Below, in pieces: positions 49,515-58,018 of a stretch of 64,000 bases of DNA; the first letter of the stretch is position 1, and the number at the start of each line of letters is the position of its first letter. The notes below the pieces were generated by a model that ran no database searches, had not been told where the DNA came from, and saw only the letters and a list, made by a program, of their open reading frames with translations. Made by a program: the position numbers and the translations under genes. Source of the DNA: Streptomyces sp. NRRL F-5727 (GTDB taxonomy: Bacteria > Actinomycetota > Actinomycetes > Streptomycetales > Streptomycetaceae); the NCBI RefSeq assembly GCF_000719555.1, contig NZ_JOGX01000014.1, positions 1 to 64,000 of the forward strand, written 5' to 3'.

Positions 49515-51311
49515 TCACTTGCTGTAGATCGCCTCGATCTCGTCCGCGAAGTCCTTCGCCACCACGTTCCGCTTCAGCTTCAGCGACGGGGTGATGTGGC
49601 CCGCCTCCTCGGTGAACTGGGACGCCAGGACGCGGAACTTGCGGACCGACTCCGCCTTCGAGACCGCCGCGTTGCCGTCGTCGATCGCCCGCTGCACCTC
49701 GGCCAGGAGCTCCGGGTCCTCACGGAGCGTGGCGGCGGTGGTGCCGGCCGGCTTGCCGTGCTCGGACGCCCAGCGGCCCAGGAACTCCTCGTCGAGGGTG
49801 ACCAGCGCGCCGACGAACGGACGCCCGTCGCCGACCACCATGCACTCCGCCACCAGGGCGTGGGCACGGATCCGGTCCTCGATGACCGCCGGGGCGACGT
49901 TCTTGCCGCCCGCCGTCACCAGGATCTCCTTCTTCCGGCCGGTGATCGCCAGGTAGCCGTCCTCGTCGAGGGTGCCGATGTCGCCGGTGTGGAACCAGCC
50001 GTCCGCCAGCGCCTCGGCCGTCGCCGCCTCGTTGTTCCAGTACCCGGTGAAGACGTGCTCGCCGTGCAGCAGCACCTCGCCGTCGTCCGCGATCCGCACC
50101 ACCGAACCCGGCAGCGGCTGGCCGACCGTGCCGATCTTCGGGCGGTCCCACGGGTTGAAGGCGGTCGCCGCGCACGACTCCGTCAGGCCGTAGCCCTCCA
50201 GGACGGTGAAGCCGATGCCGCGGAAGAAGTGGCCGAGCCGCTCGCCCAGCGGCGCGCCGCCGGAGATCGCGTACTCGCCCCGGCCGCCGAGCACCGCCCG
50301 CAGCTTCGAGAAGACCAGCTTGTCGAAGAGCCGGTGCTTCAGCCGCAGGCCGAGCGACGGGCCCTGCGGGGTGGCCAGCGCGCGGCTGTAGGCGATGGCC
50401 GTGTGCGCGGCCTTGTCGAAGATCTTGCCCTTGCCGTCGGCCTGCGCCTTGGCCCGCGCCGAGTTGTAGACCTTCTCGAAGACGCGCGGCACGCCCAGGA
50501 TCAGCGTCGGCCGGAAGGAGGCCAGCTCGTCCGTGAGGGTCTTGATGTCCGGGAGGCAGCCCAGCCGGATCGGGGCCATCACCGAGGCCACCTCGATCAG
50601 CCGGCCGAAGACGTGCGCGGCCGGGAGGAACAGCAGCACCGACGACTCGCCGGTACGGAAGAGCGGCTTCAGGCGTTCCACGACGTTGCCGCACTCGGCG
50701 AAGAACGCCCGGTGCGTCAGCACACAGCCCTTGGGGCGGCCCGTCGTGCCCGAGGTGTAGACGATGGTCGCCGGGTCGTCCGCGTTCGCCGCCGACATCC
50801 GCGCGTCCAGCGTCTCGTCCGAGACCTCCGCACCCGCCTCGGTCAGCCGCGCGATCGCGCCGTCCTCGATCTGCCACAGCCCCTGGAGCGCGGGCAGCCC
50901 CTCGCGGACGGACTCCACGGACGCCTGGTGCGCCGCGGACTCCACGACCGCCAGCGAGGCGCCCGAGTCGCCGAGGATCCACTGGATCTGCTCCGGCGAG
51001 CTGGTCTCGTACACCGGCACGGTCACCCCGCCGGCGCTCCAGATCGCGAAGTCGAGGAGCACCCACTCGTAGCGGGTGCGGGAGAGCAGCGCGACGCGGT
51101 CGCCCACCCCGACCCCGGCCGCGACCAGACCCTTGGCGACGCCCCGGACCTCGGCGAGGAACTCCTCGGCGGTGACGTCCGCCCACCCGCCGTCGGTCTT
51201 GCGGGCCATCACGGCGACATCTGGGTGCTGGGAGGCGTTGCGGCGGATGAGATCCGTCAGGTTGCCGTCCGAGGGGACCTCGTACAGGGCCGGAAGGCTG
51301 AACTCGCGCAA
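49515..51311 (-). CDS. Long-chain fatty-acid-CoA ligase (FadD15-like)
   Basis: A 598-residue AMP-binding enzyme. TTG start with GAGGAG 8 bp upstream. Motifs: P-loop-like TIVYTSGTTGRPKGCVLTHRAFFAEC, LFLPAAHVFGRLIEVAS, YAISGGAPLGERLGHFFRGIGFTVLEGYGLTESCAATAFN, WFHTGDIGTLDEDGYLAITGRKKEILVTAGGKNVAP and the catalytic Lys region LKLKRNVVAKDFADEIEAIYSK. It activates fatty acids to acyl-CoA for degradation or lipid synthesis. Position next to pimB matches M. tuberculosis fadD15 (Rv2187). Divergent from a phosphoesterase gene with two inverted repeats between. Confidence 0.93.
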   Translation of the reverse strand: MREFSLPALYEVPSDGNLTDLIRRNASQHPDVAVMARKTDGGWADVTAEEFLAEVRGVAKGLVAAGVGVGDRVALLSRTRYEWVLLDFAIWSAGGVTVPVYETSSPEQIQWILGDSGASLAVVESAAHQASVESVREGLPALQGLWQIEDGAIARLTEAGAEVSDETLDARMSAANADDPATIVYTSGTTGRPKGCVLTHRAFFAECGNVVERLKPLFRTGESSVLLFLPAAHVFGRLIEVASVMAPIRLGCLPDIKTLTDELASFRPTLILGVPRVFEKVYNSARAKAQADGKGKIFDKAAHTAIAYSRALATPQGPSLGLRLKHRLFDKLVFSKLRAVLGGRGEYAISGGAPLGERLGHFFRGIGFTVLEGYGLTESCAATAFNPWDRPKIGTVGQPLPGSVVRIADDGEVLLHGEHVFTGYWNNEAATAEALADGWFHTGDIGTLDEDGYLAITGRKKEILVTAGGKNVAPAVIEDRIRAHALVAECMVVGDGRPFVGALVTLDEEFLGRWASEHGKPAGTTAATLREDPELLAEVQRAIDDGNAAVSKAESVRKFRVLASQFTEEAGHITPSLKLKRNVVAKDFADEIEAIYSK

Positions 51312-51355
51312 GACTGCTGCTCCTCATCGGGCTCCGGTGCCACGGCTCTGTGTGA

Positions 51356-51495
51356 CGCACCGGTGCGGTCCATGATCGGGCAGGTGCTCGGTGGGGGTGA
51401 GCACGACTGTGGACTGCCCGGACGTTACCCACCAGTACGTGGTTCCCGATAGGGGGTCCCGGCCAGATGTTCCGTGCGTCACACCAGCGTGACGC
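51356..51495. promoter_or_regulatory. Inverted repeats upstream of the acyl-CoA ligase gene
   Basis: A 12-bp palindrome CGCACCGGTGCG (51356-51367) and GCGTCAC-N6-GTGACGC (51476-51482 and 51489-51495). GTGACGC also occurs at 51352-51358, so the heptamer is repeated. Candidate acyl-CoA-responsive operator; the regulator is unknown. Confidence 0.35.
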
Positions 51496-51556
51496 TCCTC
51501 TCCGCACAGTAATCCACAGCTTTCCCGACTCCCAAGTAACCGCAGGTCCGACGCCC

Positions 51557-51562
51557 TAAGGT
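51557..51562 (+). promoter_or_regulatory. Putative -10 box of leaderless phosphoesterase gene
   Basis: TAAGGT 6 bp before the ATG at 51569, no Shine-Dalgarno. Confidence 0.45.
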
Positions 51563-51568
51563 GGGCCC

Positions 51569-52336
51569 ATGCGAGTCCACGTGGTCAGCGATGTGCACGG
51601 CAACTCCGGCGCCCTCGCCCGGGCGGGGGACGGCGCCGACGCCCTCATATGCCTCGGCGACCTGGTCCTCTTCCTCGACTACGCCGACCACAGCCGGGGC
51701 ATCTTCCCCGACCTCTTCGGCGTGGCGAACGCCGACCGGATCGTCGAGCTGCGCACCGCCCGCCGCTTCGACGAGGCCCGGGACTTCGGCCGCAGCCTCT
51801 GGGCCGGACTCGCCGTCGACCGCGCCACCGCCATCGAGGCCGCCGTCCGCCGCCAGTACGCCGAACTCTTCGCCGCCTTCCCCACCCCCACCTACGCCAC
51901 CTACGGCAACGTCGACATCCCCACCCTCTGGCCCGAGTACGCCGCCCCCGGCACCACCGTCCTCGACGGCGAGCGGATCGAGCTCGGCGGCCTCGTCCTC
52001 GGCTTCGTCGGCGGCGGCCTGCGCACCCCCATGCGCACCCCGTACGAGATCTCGGACGAGGAGTACGCCGCCAAGGTCGAGGCCCTCGGCGAGGTCGACG
52101 TCCTCTGCTCCCACATCCCGCCCGAGGTCCCCGAGCTGACCTACGACACCGTCGCCCGCCGCTTCGAGCGGGGCAGCCGCGCCCTCCTCGACGCCATCCG
52201 CCGCACCCGCCCCCGCTACGCCCTCTTCGGCCACGTCCACCAGCCGCTGGCCCGCCGGATGCGGATCGGCGCCACCGAATGCGTCAACGTCGGGCACTTC
52301 GCGGCCACCGGCCGCCCCTTCGCCCTGGAGTGGTGA
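51569..52336 (+). CDS. Calcineurin-like metallophosphoesterase
   Basis: A 255-residue protein with the calcineurin metal motifs: MRVHVVSDVHGNSGALARA (DxH), ALICLGDLVLFLDY (GD), ATYGNVDIP in place of GNHD, VLCSHIPPEVPE (H), and YALFGHVHQPLARRMRIGATECVNVGHF (GHxH). The third motif GNVD keeps Asn and Asp but lacks the catalytic His, as in YfcE/MJ0936-type phosphodiesterases. An insertion of about 50 residues (about 48-105) is helical. Cytosolic; substrate unknown. Leaderless; followed 92 bp later by the SRPBCC gene. Confidence 0.88.
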   Translation: MRVHVVSDVHGNSGALARAGDGADALICLGDLVLFLDYADHSRGIFPDLFGVANADRIVELRTARRFDEARDFGRSLWAGLAVDRATAIEAAVRRQYAELFAAFPTPTYATYGNVDIPTLWPEYAAPGTTVLDGERIELGGLVLGFVGGGLRTPMRTPYEISDEEYAAKVEALGEVDVLCSHIPPEVPELTYDTVARRFERGSRALLDAIRRTRPRYALFGHVHQPLARRMRIGATECVNVGHFAATGRPFALEW

Positions 52337-52428
52337 CGGGCCCGGCACGGGGGCGCGATAGCCTTCCACCGGCACGTGTCCGTGCCCTCAAGACTTCCGC
52401 CGGACCGCACAGTGGAGGAGCCACCGCG

Positions 52429-52869
52429 ATGGCCGAACACACCAGCTCGAGCATCACCATCGAGGCGGCGCCGGCCGACGTCATGGGTGTGATCGCCGAC
52501 TTCGCCCGCTACCCCGACTGGACCGGCGAGGTCACCCAGGCCGAGGTCCTCTCCACCGACGAGGCCGGCCGCGCCGAGAAGGTCCGGCTCGTCCTCGACG
52601 CCGGCGCCATCAAGGACGACCACACCCTCGCCTACACCTGGACCGGCGCCCACGAGGTCAGCTGGACCCTGGTCAAGTCCCAGATGCTGCGCTCCCTCGA
52701 CGGCTCCTACCGGCTCACCCCGCTCGCCGGCGACCGCACCGAGGTCACCTACCAGCTCACCGTCGACGTCAAGATCCCCATGCTCGGCATGATCAAGCGC
52801 AAGGCCGAGAAGGTCATCATCGACCGCGCCCTCGCCGGCCTGAAGAAGCGCGTCGAGTCCCAGGCGTGA
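52429..52869 (+). CDS. SRPBCC (START-like) lipid-binding protein
   Basis: A 146-residue polyketide-cyclase/dehydrase-type protein: SSITIEAAPADVMGVIADFARYPDWTGEVTQAEVLSTDE, VRLVLDAGAIKDDHTLAYTW, LDGSYRLTPLAGDRTEVTYQLTVDVKIPMLGMIKRKAEKVIIDRALAGLKKRVE. GGAGGAG lies upstream. It corresponds in fold and location to M. tuberculosis Rv2185c, next to an ArsA-like ATPase. Binds a hydrophobic ligand or lipid in its cavity; ligand unknown. A hairpin directly follows the stop. Confidence 0.9.
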   Translation: MAEHTSSSITIEAAPADVMGVIADFARYPDWTGEVTQAEVLSTDEAGRAEKVRLVLDAGAIKDDHTLAYTWTGAHEVSWTLVKSQMLRSLDGSYRLTPLAGDRTEVTYQLTVDVKIPMLGMIKRKAEKVIIDRALAGLKKRVESQA

Positions 52870-52901
52870 GGCCCCGGCGCCGGACGGCCTGAGCCGGGGC
52901 C
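52870..52901 (+). terminator. Hairpin after the SRPBCC gene
   Basis: GGCCCCGGC (52870-52878) and GCCGGGGCC (52893-52901), 9-bp perfect stem, 14-nt loop, directly after the TGA. Confidence 0.55.
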
Positions 52902-52960
52902 CGGATCCCACGCCGCCCCCCGCCTGCCGCCCGCCGCCCGAGGCGCCCGCGGGGCCGCGA

Positions 52961-52966
52961 TAGCGT
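52961..52966 (+). promoter_or_regulatory. Putative -10 box of leaderless ArsA-like gene
   Basis: TAGCGT 7 bp before the ATG at 52974, no Shine-Dalgarno. Confidence 0.45.
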
Positions 52967-52973
52967 CACCCGC

Positions 52974-54140
52974 ATGCGGATCATCCTCGTCACCGGTACC
53001 GGCGGCGCCGGGCGCACCACGGTCGCCACGGCGACCGCCCTCGCCGAGGCCCACGCGGGCCGCCGCGTGCTGCTCGTCCCCGGCGACACCGAGCCGGAGC
53101 GCACCGGACCCGCCGCGGACGCGGCCGCCGCCGCGGGCCCCGGGACGCTCACCGTCCTGCGGCCCGACCCCGCGGCGGACTTCCGGCGCGAGTTCCTCGC
53201 CCTCCAGGCCCGCTCGGGGACCGTCCTCGACCTCCTCGGCGCCTCGCCGTTCGAGGACGCCGAACTCACCGAACTGCCCGGCAGCCGCCCGTTCGCCCTG
53301 CTCCGCGCGGTCCGCCAGGCCGCCGCCGGGGACCACGACCTCGCCGTCGTCGACCTGCCGCCGCTCCACGAGGCCCTGGGCCTCCTCGCCCTCCCCGCCC
53401 AGCTCCGCCGCTATCTGCGCCGGCTGCTGCCGCCCGAGCGGCAGGCCGCCCGCGCGCTCCGCCCGATGCTCGCCCAGCTCGCCGGCGTCCCCATGCCCGC
53501 CCAGTGGCTGTACGAGACCACCGCCCGCTGGGAGCGGGAGCTCGCCGCCGTCCAGGCCGTCCTCGAGGCCCCCGGCACCACCGTCCGGCTCGTCGTCGAA
53601 CCCGGCCCGGCCGCCGCCGCCACCCTCCGCGACGCCCGCCTCGGCCTCGCCCTCCAGGGCCTCGCCCTCGACGCCGTCATCGCCAACCGGCTGCTCCCCG
53701 CCGCCTCCGAGGACCCCTGGCTCGCCGCCCTCACCACCCAGCAGCACCGGCACCTGGAGACCCTCCGCGCCGACGCCGGCGACCTCCTGCACGAGCTGCC
53801 GCACCTCGGCCGTGACCCGCGCGGCCCCGAGGACCTCGCCCTGCTCGCCGCCGTACGCCCCGGCCTCCCGCCCGTCCCCGCTCCCGCGCCGGCCGTCGAG
53901 GACCGGCGCGCGGAGGACGGCGTGCTCGTCTGGCACCTGCCCCTGCCCGGCGCGGTCAAGGGGGAGCTCTCCCTCGTCCGCAGGGGCGACGAACTGCTGC
54001 TCGGCGCGGGCCCCTTCCGCCGCACCCTGCCCCTCCCGCCCGCCCTGCGCCGCTGCACCGTCACCGGCGCGGGCCTCGTCGACGGCGACCTCGCGATCCG
54101 CTTCGCCCCCGACCCCGGACTCTGGCCCAAGCCCTCCTGA
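52974..54140 (+). CDS. ArsA/Get3-like ATPase
   Basis: A 388-residue SIMIBI-class protein. The deviant Walker A is IILVTGTGGAGRTTVATATALAEA: the invariant P-loop Lys position is Arg (GAGRTT) and the signature Lys near the start is Thr. DLAVVDLPPLHEALGLLALPAQLRRYLRRLL is the Walker B/switch region. The C-terminal 100 residues (VLVWHLPLPGAVKGELSLVRRGDELLLGAGPFRRTLPLPPAL) match the ArsA HSP20-like C-terminal domain. Such proteins target membrane proteins or sit with SRPBCC partners (Rv2184c in M. tuberculosis). ATP hydrolysis may be lost. Leaderless. Confidence 0.87.
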   Translation: MRIILVTGTGGAGRTTVATATALAEAHAGRRVLLVPGDTEPERTGPAADAAAAAGPGTLTVLRPDPAADFRREFLALQARSGTVLDLLGASPFEDAELTELPGSRPFALLRAVRQAAAGDHDLAVVDLPPLHEALGLLALPAQLRRYLRRLLPPERQAARALRPMLAQLAGVPMPAQWLYETTARWERELAAVQAVLEAPGTTVRLVVEPGPAAAATLRDARLGLALQGLALDAVIANRLLPAASEDPWLAALTTQQHRHLETLRADAGDLLHELPHLGRDPRGPEDLALLAAVRPGLPPVPAPAPAVEDRRAEDGVLVWHLPLPGAVKGELSLVRRGDELLLGAGPFRRTLPLPPALRRCTVTGAGLVDGDLAIRFAPDPGLWPKPS

Positions 54141-54194
54141 CCGGCGCCCCCGGCGTGTACCGTCGAAGGAAGGGAAGCGACGGAGGAGTACGCC

Positions 54195-54701
54195 ATGAGC
54201 AGCGATTCGGACGCCTGGGCCAAGGCGTGCGCCGAGGACCTGGAGGCGGAGAAGGCCCGCCGCCGCGCGGAGCACGGCGAGGAGCCCGGCTCGCCCGCCG
54301 AGGAGTTCCGCAAGCTCTTCGAGGCCGTCGCCGAGAAGCTGACCGGCGGACTCGGCGCCGCGGCCCCGCTGTTCGGCGGGCCGGCCGCGGGCGCCGCCGC
54401 CCAGGCCGCCGAGACCGTCAAGGGCCTCGTCAACCAGGCGAAGGCCGCCGTCGAGCCGGTCATCGAGCGCAACCCGCAGGTCTTCGACCACCTCGCCGCC
54501 GCCGGCAGCGAACTCCTCGCCGCCTACCGCTCGGCCGTCGAGGGCCACGAGACCCGCTGGACCCGCGGCCCCGGCGCGGGCCCCGGCCTCGACGAGGACG
54601 ACCCCCGCCGGGCCGCCGACACCCCCCGCGAGCCCGACGCGGACGACCGCGAGGACGGCGGCGACGGCCCCGTCACCGGCCGCCCCATCGACCTGGACTG
54701 A
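54195..54701 (+). CDS. DUF5304 family protein
   Basis: A 168-residue acidic, soluble protein: SDSDAWAKACAEDLEAEKARRRAEHG, EEFRKLFEAVAEKLTGGLG, an Ala-rich helix (FGGPAAGAAAQAAETVKGLVNQAKAAVEPVIERNPQVFDHLAAAGSELLAAYRSAVEGHE) and a disordered acidic tail. GGAGGAG precedes the ATG. Matches Streptomyces DUF5304; no function known. Positioned between the ArsA-like gene and glucokinase. Confidence 0.85.
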   Translation: MSSDSDAWAKACAEDLEAEKARRRAEHGEEPGSPAEEFRKLFEAVAEKLTGGLGAAAPLFGGPAAGAAAQAAETVKGLVNQAKAAVEPVIERNPQVFDHLAAAGSELLAAYRSAVEGHETRWTRGPGAGPGLDEDDPRRAADTPREPDADDREDGGDGPVTGRPIDLD

Positions 54702-54768
54702 TCAGTACGGCCCCTCCCCTCGGGTACGGTGGGCCCTAGCGGGGCTCGACCGAAAACTGAGGGACTTC

Positions 54769-55710
54769 ATGGGACTCACCATCGGCGTCGACATCGGCGG
54801 CACGAAGATCGCGGCCGGTGTGGTCGACGAGGAGGGCAGCATCCTCGACACGCACACGGTGCCCACCCCGCCGACCCCCGAAGGCATCGTCGACGCCATC
54901 TGCGCGGCCGTCTCCGAGGCCGGCAAGGGCCACCAGATCGAGGCCGTCGGCATCGGCGCGGCCGGTTACGTCGACGACAAGCGTGCCACCGTCCTCTTCG
55001 CGCCGAACATCGACTGGCGGCACGAGCCGCTCAAGGACAAGGTCGAACAGCGCGTCGGCCTGCCCGTCGTCGTCGAGAACGACGCCAACGCCGCGGCCTG
55101 GGGCGAGTACCGCTTCGGCGCCGGCCAGGGCCACGAGGACGTCATCTGCATCACCCTCGGCACCGGCCTCGGCGGCGGCATCATCATCGGCAACAAGCTG
55201 CGCCGCGGACGCTTCGGCGTCGCCGCCGAGTTCGGCCACATCCGGGTCGTCCCCGACGGCCTGCTGTGCGGCTGCGGCAGCCAGGGCTGCTGGGAGCAGT
55301 ACGCCTCCGGCCGCGCCCTCGTCCGGTACGCCCGGCAGCGCGCCGCCGCCACCCCGGAGAACGCCGAGGTCCTCCTCGCGCTCGGCGACGGCACCCCCGA
55401 GGGCGTCCAGGGCAAGCACGTCAGCGAGGCCGCCCGCGCCGGCGACCCGGTCGCCATCGACTCCTTCCGCGAGCTCGCCCGCTGGGCCGGCGCCGGCCTG
55501 GCCGACCTCGCCTCGCTCTTCGACCCGTCCGCCTTCATCGTCGGCGGCGGCGTCTCGGACGAGGGCGAGCTCGTCCTCGACCCCATCCGGAAGTCCTTCC
55601 GGCGCTGGCTGATCGGCGGCAGCTACCGCCCGCACGCCCAGGTCCTCGCCGCCCAGCTGGGCAACAAGGCCGGCCTCGTCGGCGCCGCGGACCTGGCCCG
55701 CCAGGGCTGA
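54769..55710 (+). CDS. glkA: ROK-family glucokinase
   Basis: A 313-residue ATP-dependent glucose kinase: MGLTIGVDIGGTKIAAGVVD (phosphate 1), VVVENDANAAAWGEYRFGAG with the catalytic Asp, ICITLGTGLGGGIII (phosphate 2), EFGHIRVVPDGLLCGCGSQGCWEQYASGRAL with the ROK zinc-binding Cys set, and FIVGGGVSDEGEL (adenosine). In Streptomyces coelicolor the orthologue GlkA (SCO2126) is also required for carbon catabolite repression. Starts with GAGGGA upstream, with 67 bp to the DUF5304 gene; hairpin at 55729 follows. Confidence 0.95.
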   Translation: MGLTIGVDIGGTKIAAGVVDEEGSILDTHTVPTPPTPEGIVDAICAAVSEAGKGHQIEAVGIGAAGYVDDKRATVLFAPNIDWRHEPLKDKVEQRVGLPVVVENDANAAAWGEYRFGAGQGHEDVICITLGTGLGGGIIIGNKLRRGRFGVAAEFGHIRVVPDGLLCGCGSQGCWEQYASGRALVRYARQRAAATPENAEVLLALGDGTPEGVQGKHVSEAARAGDPVAIDSFRELARWAGAGLADLASLFDPSAFIVGGGVSDEGELVLDPIRKSFRRWLIGGSYRPHAQVLAAQLGNKAGLVGAADLARQG

Positions 55711-55728
55711 CCTCCGCGCCATCCGGTC

Positions 55729-55764
55729 GATGCCCGCCGCGCCCTCTGGGGCGGGGCGGGCATC
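55729..55764 (+). terminator. Hairpin after glkA
   Basis: GATGCCCGCC (55729-55738) and GGCGGGCATC (55755-55764), 16-nt loop. Confidence 0.55.
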
Positions 55765-55769
55765 CGGCC

Positions 55770-55775
55770 TATGTT
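55770..55775 (+). promoter_or_regulatory. Putative -10 box of leaderless gene
   Basis: TATGTT 6 bp before the ATG at 55782, no Shine-Dalgarno. Confidence 0.45.
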
Positions 55776-55781
55776 GGGCCC

Positions 55782-56537
55782 ATGGCCCTCGACGCGACCG
55801 GCGTGCTGCCCGCCTCCCGTACCGAGCCGGACGGTTCGGCCGTGGTCCGGATCCTCAGCTACAACATCCGCTCGATGCGCGACGACGAGGACGCCCTCGC
55901 CCGGGTGATCCGGGCCTGCGCGCCCGACGTCGTCCTCGTCCAGGAGGCGCCGCGCTTCTTCCGCTGGCGCAAGCATGCGGCCCGGCTCGCCGCCAAGAGC
56001 GAACTGGTCATGCTCTCCGGCGGGGCCACCGCCGCGGGGCCGCTGCTGCTCTGCTCGCTGCGGGCCACCGTCGAGCGGACCGAGGACGTGCTCCTGCCGC
56101 TCACCCCCGGCCTGCACCGGCGCGGCCTCGCCACCGCCGTCGTCCGCTTCGGCGCGGTCCGGCTGGGCCTGGTCAGCTGCCATCTGAGCCTGCGCGAGGA
56201 CGAGCGGTACGCCCAGGCCGGGCTGGTCCTCGACCGGGTCGCCGCGCTGGACACCCCGTACACGATCGTCGCCGGCGACCTCAACGAGCGCCCCGGCGGC
56301 CCGGCCTTCACCCGGCTCACCCGGACGCTCCGCGACGGCTGGGAGACCCGCCCCCTGGGCACCGGCCCCACCTTCCCGGCCACCGCCCCGCGCAGCCGCG
56401 TCGACGCCGTCCTGGCGACGGACGGCGTCGAGTTCCTCGGCTGCGGCGTCCCCACCGCCCTCGACCCCGCCGACCTGACCGCCGCCACCGATCACCTGCC
56501 GGTGCTGGCGGCGGTCCGGCTCCCGGCCCCGGCCTGA
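55782..56537 (+). CDS. Endonuclease/exonuclease/phosphatase-fold protein
   Basis: A 251-residue protein: VRILSYNIRSMRDDEDALARVI (Asn), CAPDVVLVQEAPRF (catalytic Glu), LGLVSCHLSLREDERYAQAG (His), TIVAGDLNERPGGPAFTRLT (DLN pair), SRVDAVLATD and ATDHLPVLAAVRL (final Asp-His). These are the EEP superfamily active-site motifs in order. It could be a DNA repair nuclease, phosphodiesterase or sphingomyelinase-like enzyme; no signal peptide, so cytosolic. Probably leaderless and monocistronic. Confidence 0.88.
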   Translation: MALDATGVLPASRTEPDGSAVVRILSYNIRSMRDDEDALARVIRACAPDVVLVQEAPRFFRWRKHAARLAAKSELVMLSGGATAAGPLLLCSLRATVERTEDVLLPLTPGLHRRGLATAVVRFGAVRLGLVSCHLSLREDERYAQAGLVLDRVAALDTPYTIVAGDLNERPGGPAFTRLTRTLRDGWETRPLGTGPTFPATAPRSRVDAVLATDGVEFLGCGVPTALDPADLTAATDHLPVLAAVRLPAPA

Positions 56538-56589
56538 CCACGGGCCGCCGAAGCCCGGGATGCGCCCGGCGCCGAGCGGCGCGGGAGGA

Positions 56590-57243
56590 TCAGACCACCG
56601 CGCCGCGGCCCGGGTCGTCGTAGCCGTCGTCGTCCTCGTCGTCGCCCTTCATACGGGCCACCAGGGTCACGAAACCGCCCAGGAAGCCGCCGATGCAGAG
56701 GGTGGTGAGCCACCAGGTCATGTCCCACTGGAGGAGGACGGCGACCAGCATCAGGACGGGGCCGCCGACCACCGCGAGCCAGGCGAACTTGGTGGTGGTG
56801 TCCGCCTCCGGCAGCGGCGGCGGCTCCGGCGGGACGAAGTGCCCCTCGTCCGAGGCGCCCCCGGACTCCGGCTCCGCCAGGCTGTAGTCGCGCGGCCCGC
56901 CCGGCCGCACCCCGGGCGCGAAGACGACCGAGCTGCCGAGGGCCGGCTTCTCGTCGCCCTCGTCGCCCGAGTCGGGGCCCGGCTCCGGCTCCGGCGCGAG
57001 CGGCGACGGCGTCTCCCGCTTCGGCTTGTCCGGCTTCGGCACGTCGCTGCCCGAGGCCGCCCGGGCCTCACGGGCCTCCAGCTCCTCCGGCTCCGGCAGC
57101 CTCAGGTTCTCGATCGGCCGGAACGGCCGCGTCCCCGGCGGGTCCACGGGCTCCTCGCCGTACCCGGCGACGATCGCGGCCCACGCCGCCTCCTCGTCGA
57201 TGGGCTGCGGCTCCCGCTCGCCACCGTCCTGCTGGTCAGCCAC
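56590..57243 (-). CDS. Acidic protein with C-terminal membrane hairpin
   Basis: A 217-residue protein, GTG at 57243 with GGAGCAGGAG upstream. Residues 1-145 are acidic and Pro/Glu-rich, probably disordered apart from DEEAAWAAIVAGYGEEPVDPPGTRPFRPIENLRLPEPEELE; residues about 150-195 form two membrane helices (TTKFAWLAVVGGPVLMLVAVLLQWD, WWLTTLCIGGFLGGFVTLVARM) and a Asp/Glu-rich tail follows. Not recognised; widespread in Streptomyces in this position as I recall. Overlaps the upstream hydrolase gene by 8 bp, so co-translated. Confidence 0.8.
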   Translation of the reverse strand: MADQQDGGEREPQPIDEEAAWAAIVAGYGEEPVDPPGTRPFRPIENLRLPEPEELEAREARAASGSDVPKPDKPKRETPSPLAPEPEPGPDSGDEGDEKPALGSSVVFAPGVRPGGPRDYSLAEPESGGASDEGHFVPPEPPPLPEADTTTKFAWLAVVGGPVLMLVAVLLQWDMTWWLTTLCIGGFLGGFVTLVARMKGDDEDDDGYDDPGRGAVV

Positions 57244-58018
57244 CGCTCCTGCTCCCCTTCCCGCCCACGAGTCCCGGGGCGAGACGCTCGACGAACGCCA
57301 GACTCTCCTCGAAGATCCTCTCCGCGTCATGGTCCAACGTCGCCACGTGGTAGCTCTGTTCCAGCAGGACCTCCTTCACGTCGGTGGAGGAGACCCGGCT
57401 GAGCACCCGGGCCGAGTCGGCCGGCGGCACCACGTGGTCCTGCGGGCTGCGCAGCAGCAGCAGCGGCTGGGTGACCTGCGGCAGCTCGCCGTCGACCAGC
57501 CGGAAGAACTGCCGCAGCGAGTGCGCGGCGTGCAGCGGCACCCGGGTGTACCCGACCTCGGTCATGCCCTCCTTCGCGATGTCGTTGGCGACGCCCTTCG
57601 TCGTCGGGACGAGGTGCCGCACGACCGGCAGCGCCTGCGCGGCGAGGCCGTGCACCTTGTTCCCCGGGTTGACGAGGACGATGCCGCGGACCGCGTCGCC
57701 GTGCTTCGCGGCGAGCCGCAGCGTCAGCGCCCCGCCCATCGAGAGCCCGAAGACGAAGACGGTGGAGCAGCGGGCGGTCAGCTCGCGCAGCGCCCGGTCC
57801 ACCTCCGCGTACCAGTCGTGCCAGGTGGTGAGCTGCATGTCCTGCCAGCGGGTGCCGTGGCCGGGCAGCAGGGGCACCGACACCGTCAGGCCGCGGTCCG
57901 CGAGGTACTCGGCCCACGGGCGCATCGACTGCGGGGAACCGGTGAATCCGTGACAGAGAAGGACGCCGACCTCTCCGCCCTCATGGCGGTACGGCTCGGC
58001 TCCGGGAAGGACCGGCAC
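57236..58018 (-). CDS. Alpha/beta hydrolase (esterase/monoacylglycerol-lipase-like)
   Basis: A 260-residue enzyme. GTG at 58018 with AGGAGA 6 bp upstream is preferred to the ORF start at 58168, which would overlap the divergent acyltransferase. Motifs: VGVLLCHGFTGSPQSMRPWAEYLADRG (oxyanion HGF), VFVFGLSMGGALTLRLAA (GLSMGG nucleophile), LRSPQDHVVPP (Asp) and SYHVATLDHDAERIFEESLAF (His), typical of carboxylesterase Est30 and monoacylglycerol lipase. The divergent PlsC acyltransferase suggests lipid turnover. Downstream gene overlaps by 8 bp. Confidence 0.9.
   Translation of the reverse strand: MPVLPGAEPYRHEGGEVGVLLCHGFTGSPQSMRPWAEYLADRGLTVSVPLLPGHGTRWQDMQLTTWHDWYAEVDRALRELTARCSTVFVFGLSMGGALTLRLAAKHGDAVRGIVLVNPGNKVHGLAAQALPVVRHLVPTTKGVANDIAKEGMTEVGYTRVPLHAAHSLRQFFRLVDGELPQVTQPLLLLRSPQDHVVPPADSARVLSRVSSTDVKEVLLEQSYHVATLDHDAERIFEESLAFVERLAPGLVGGKGSRSGG

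Noticed and set aside
52974..54140. ArsA-like protein as arsenite pump ATPase
   Set aside because: No arsB, arsR or Cys metal site nearby and a changed P-loop; the actinobacterial ArsA-like group linked to SRPBCC genes fits better.
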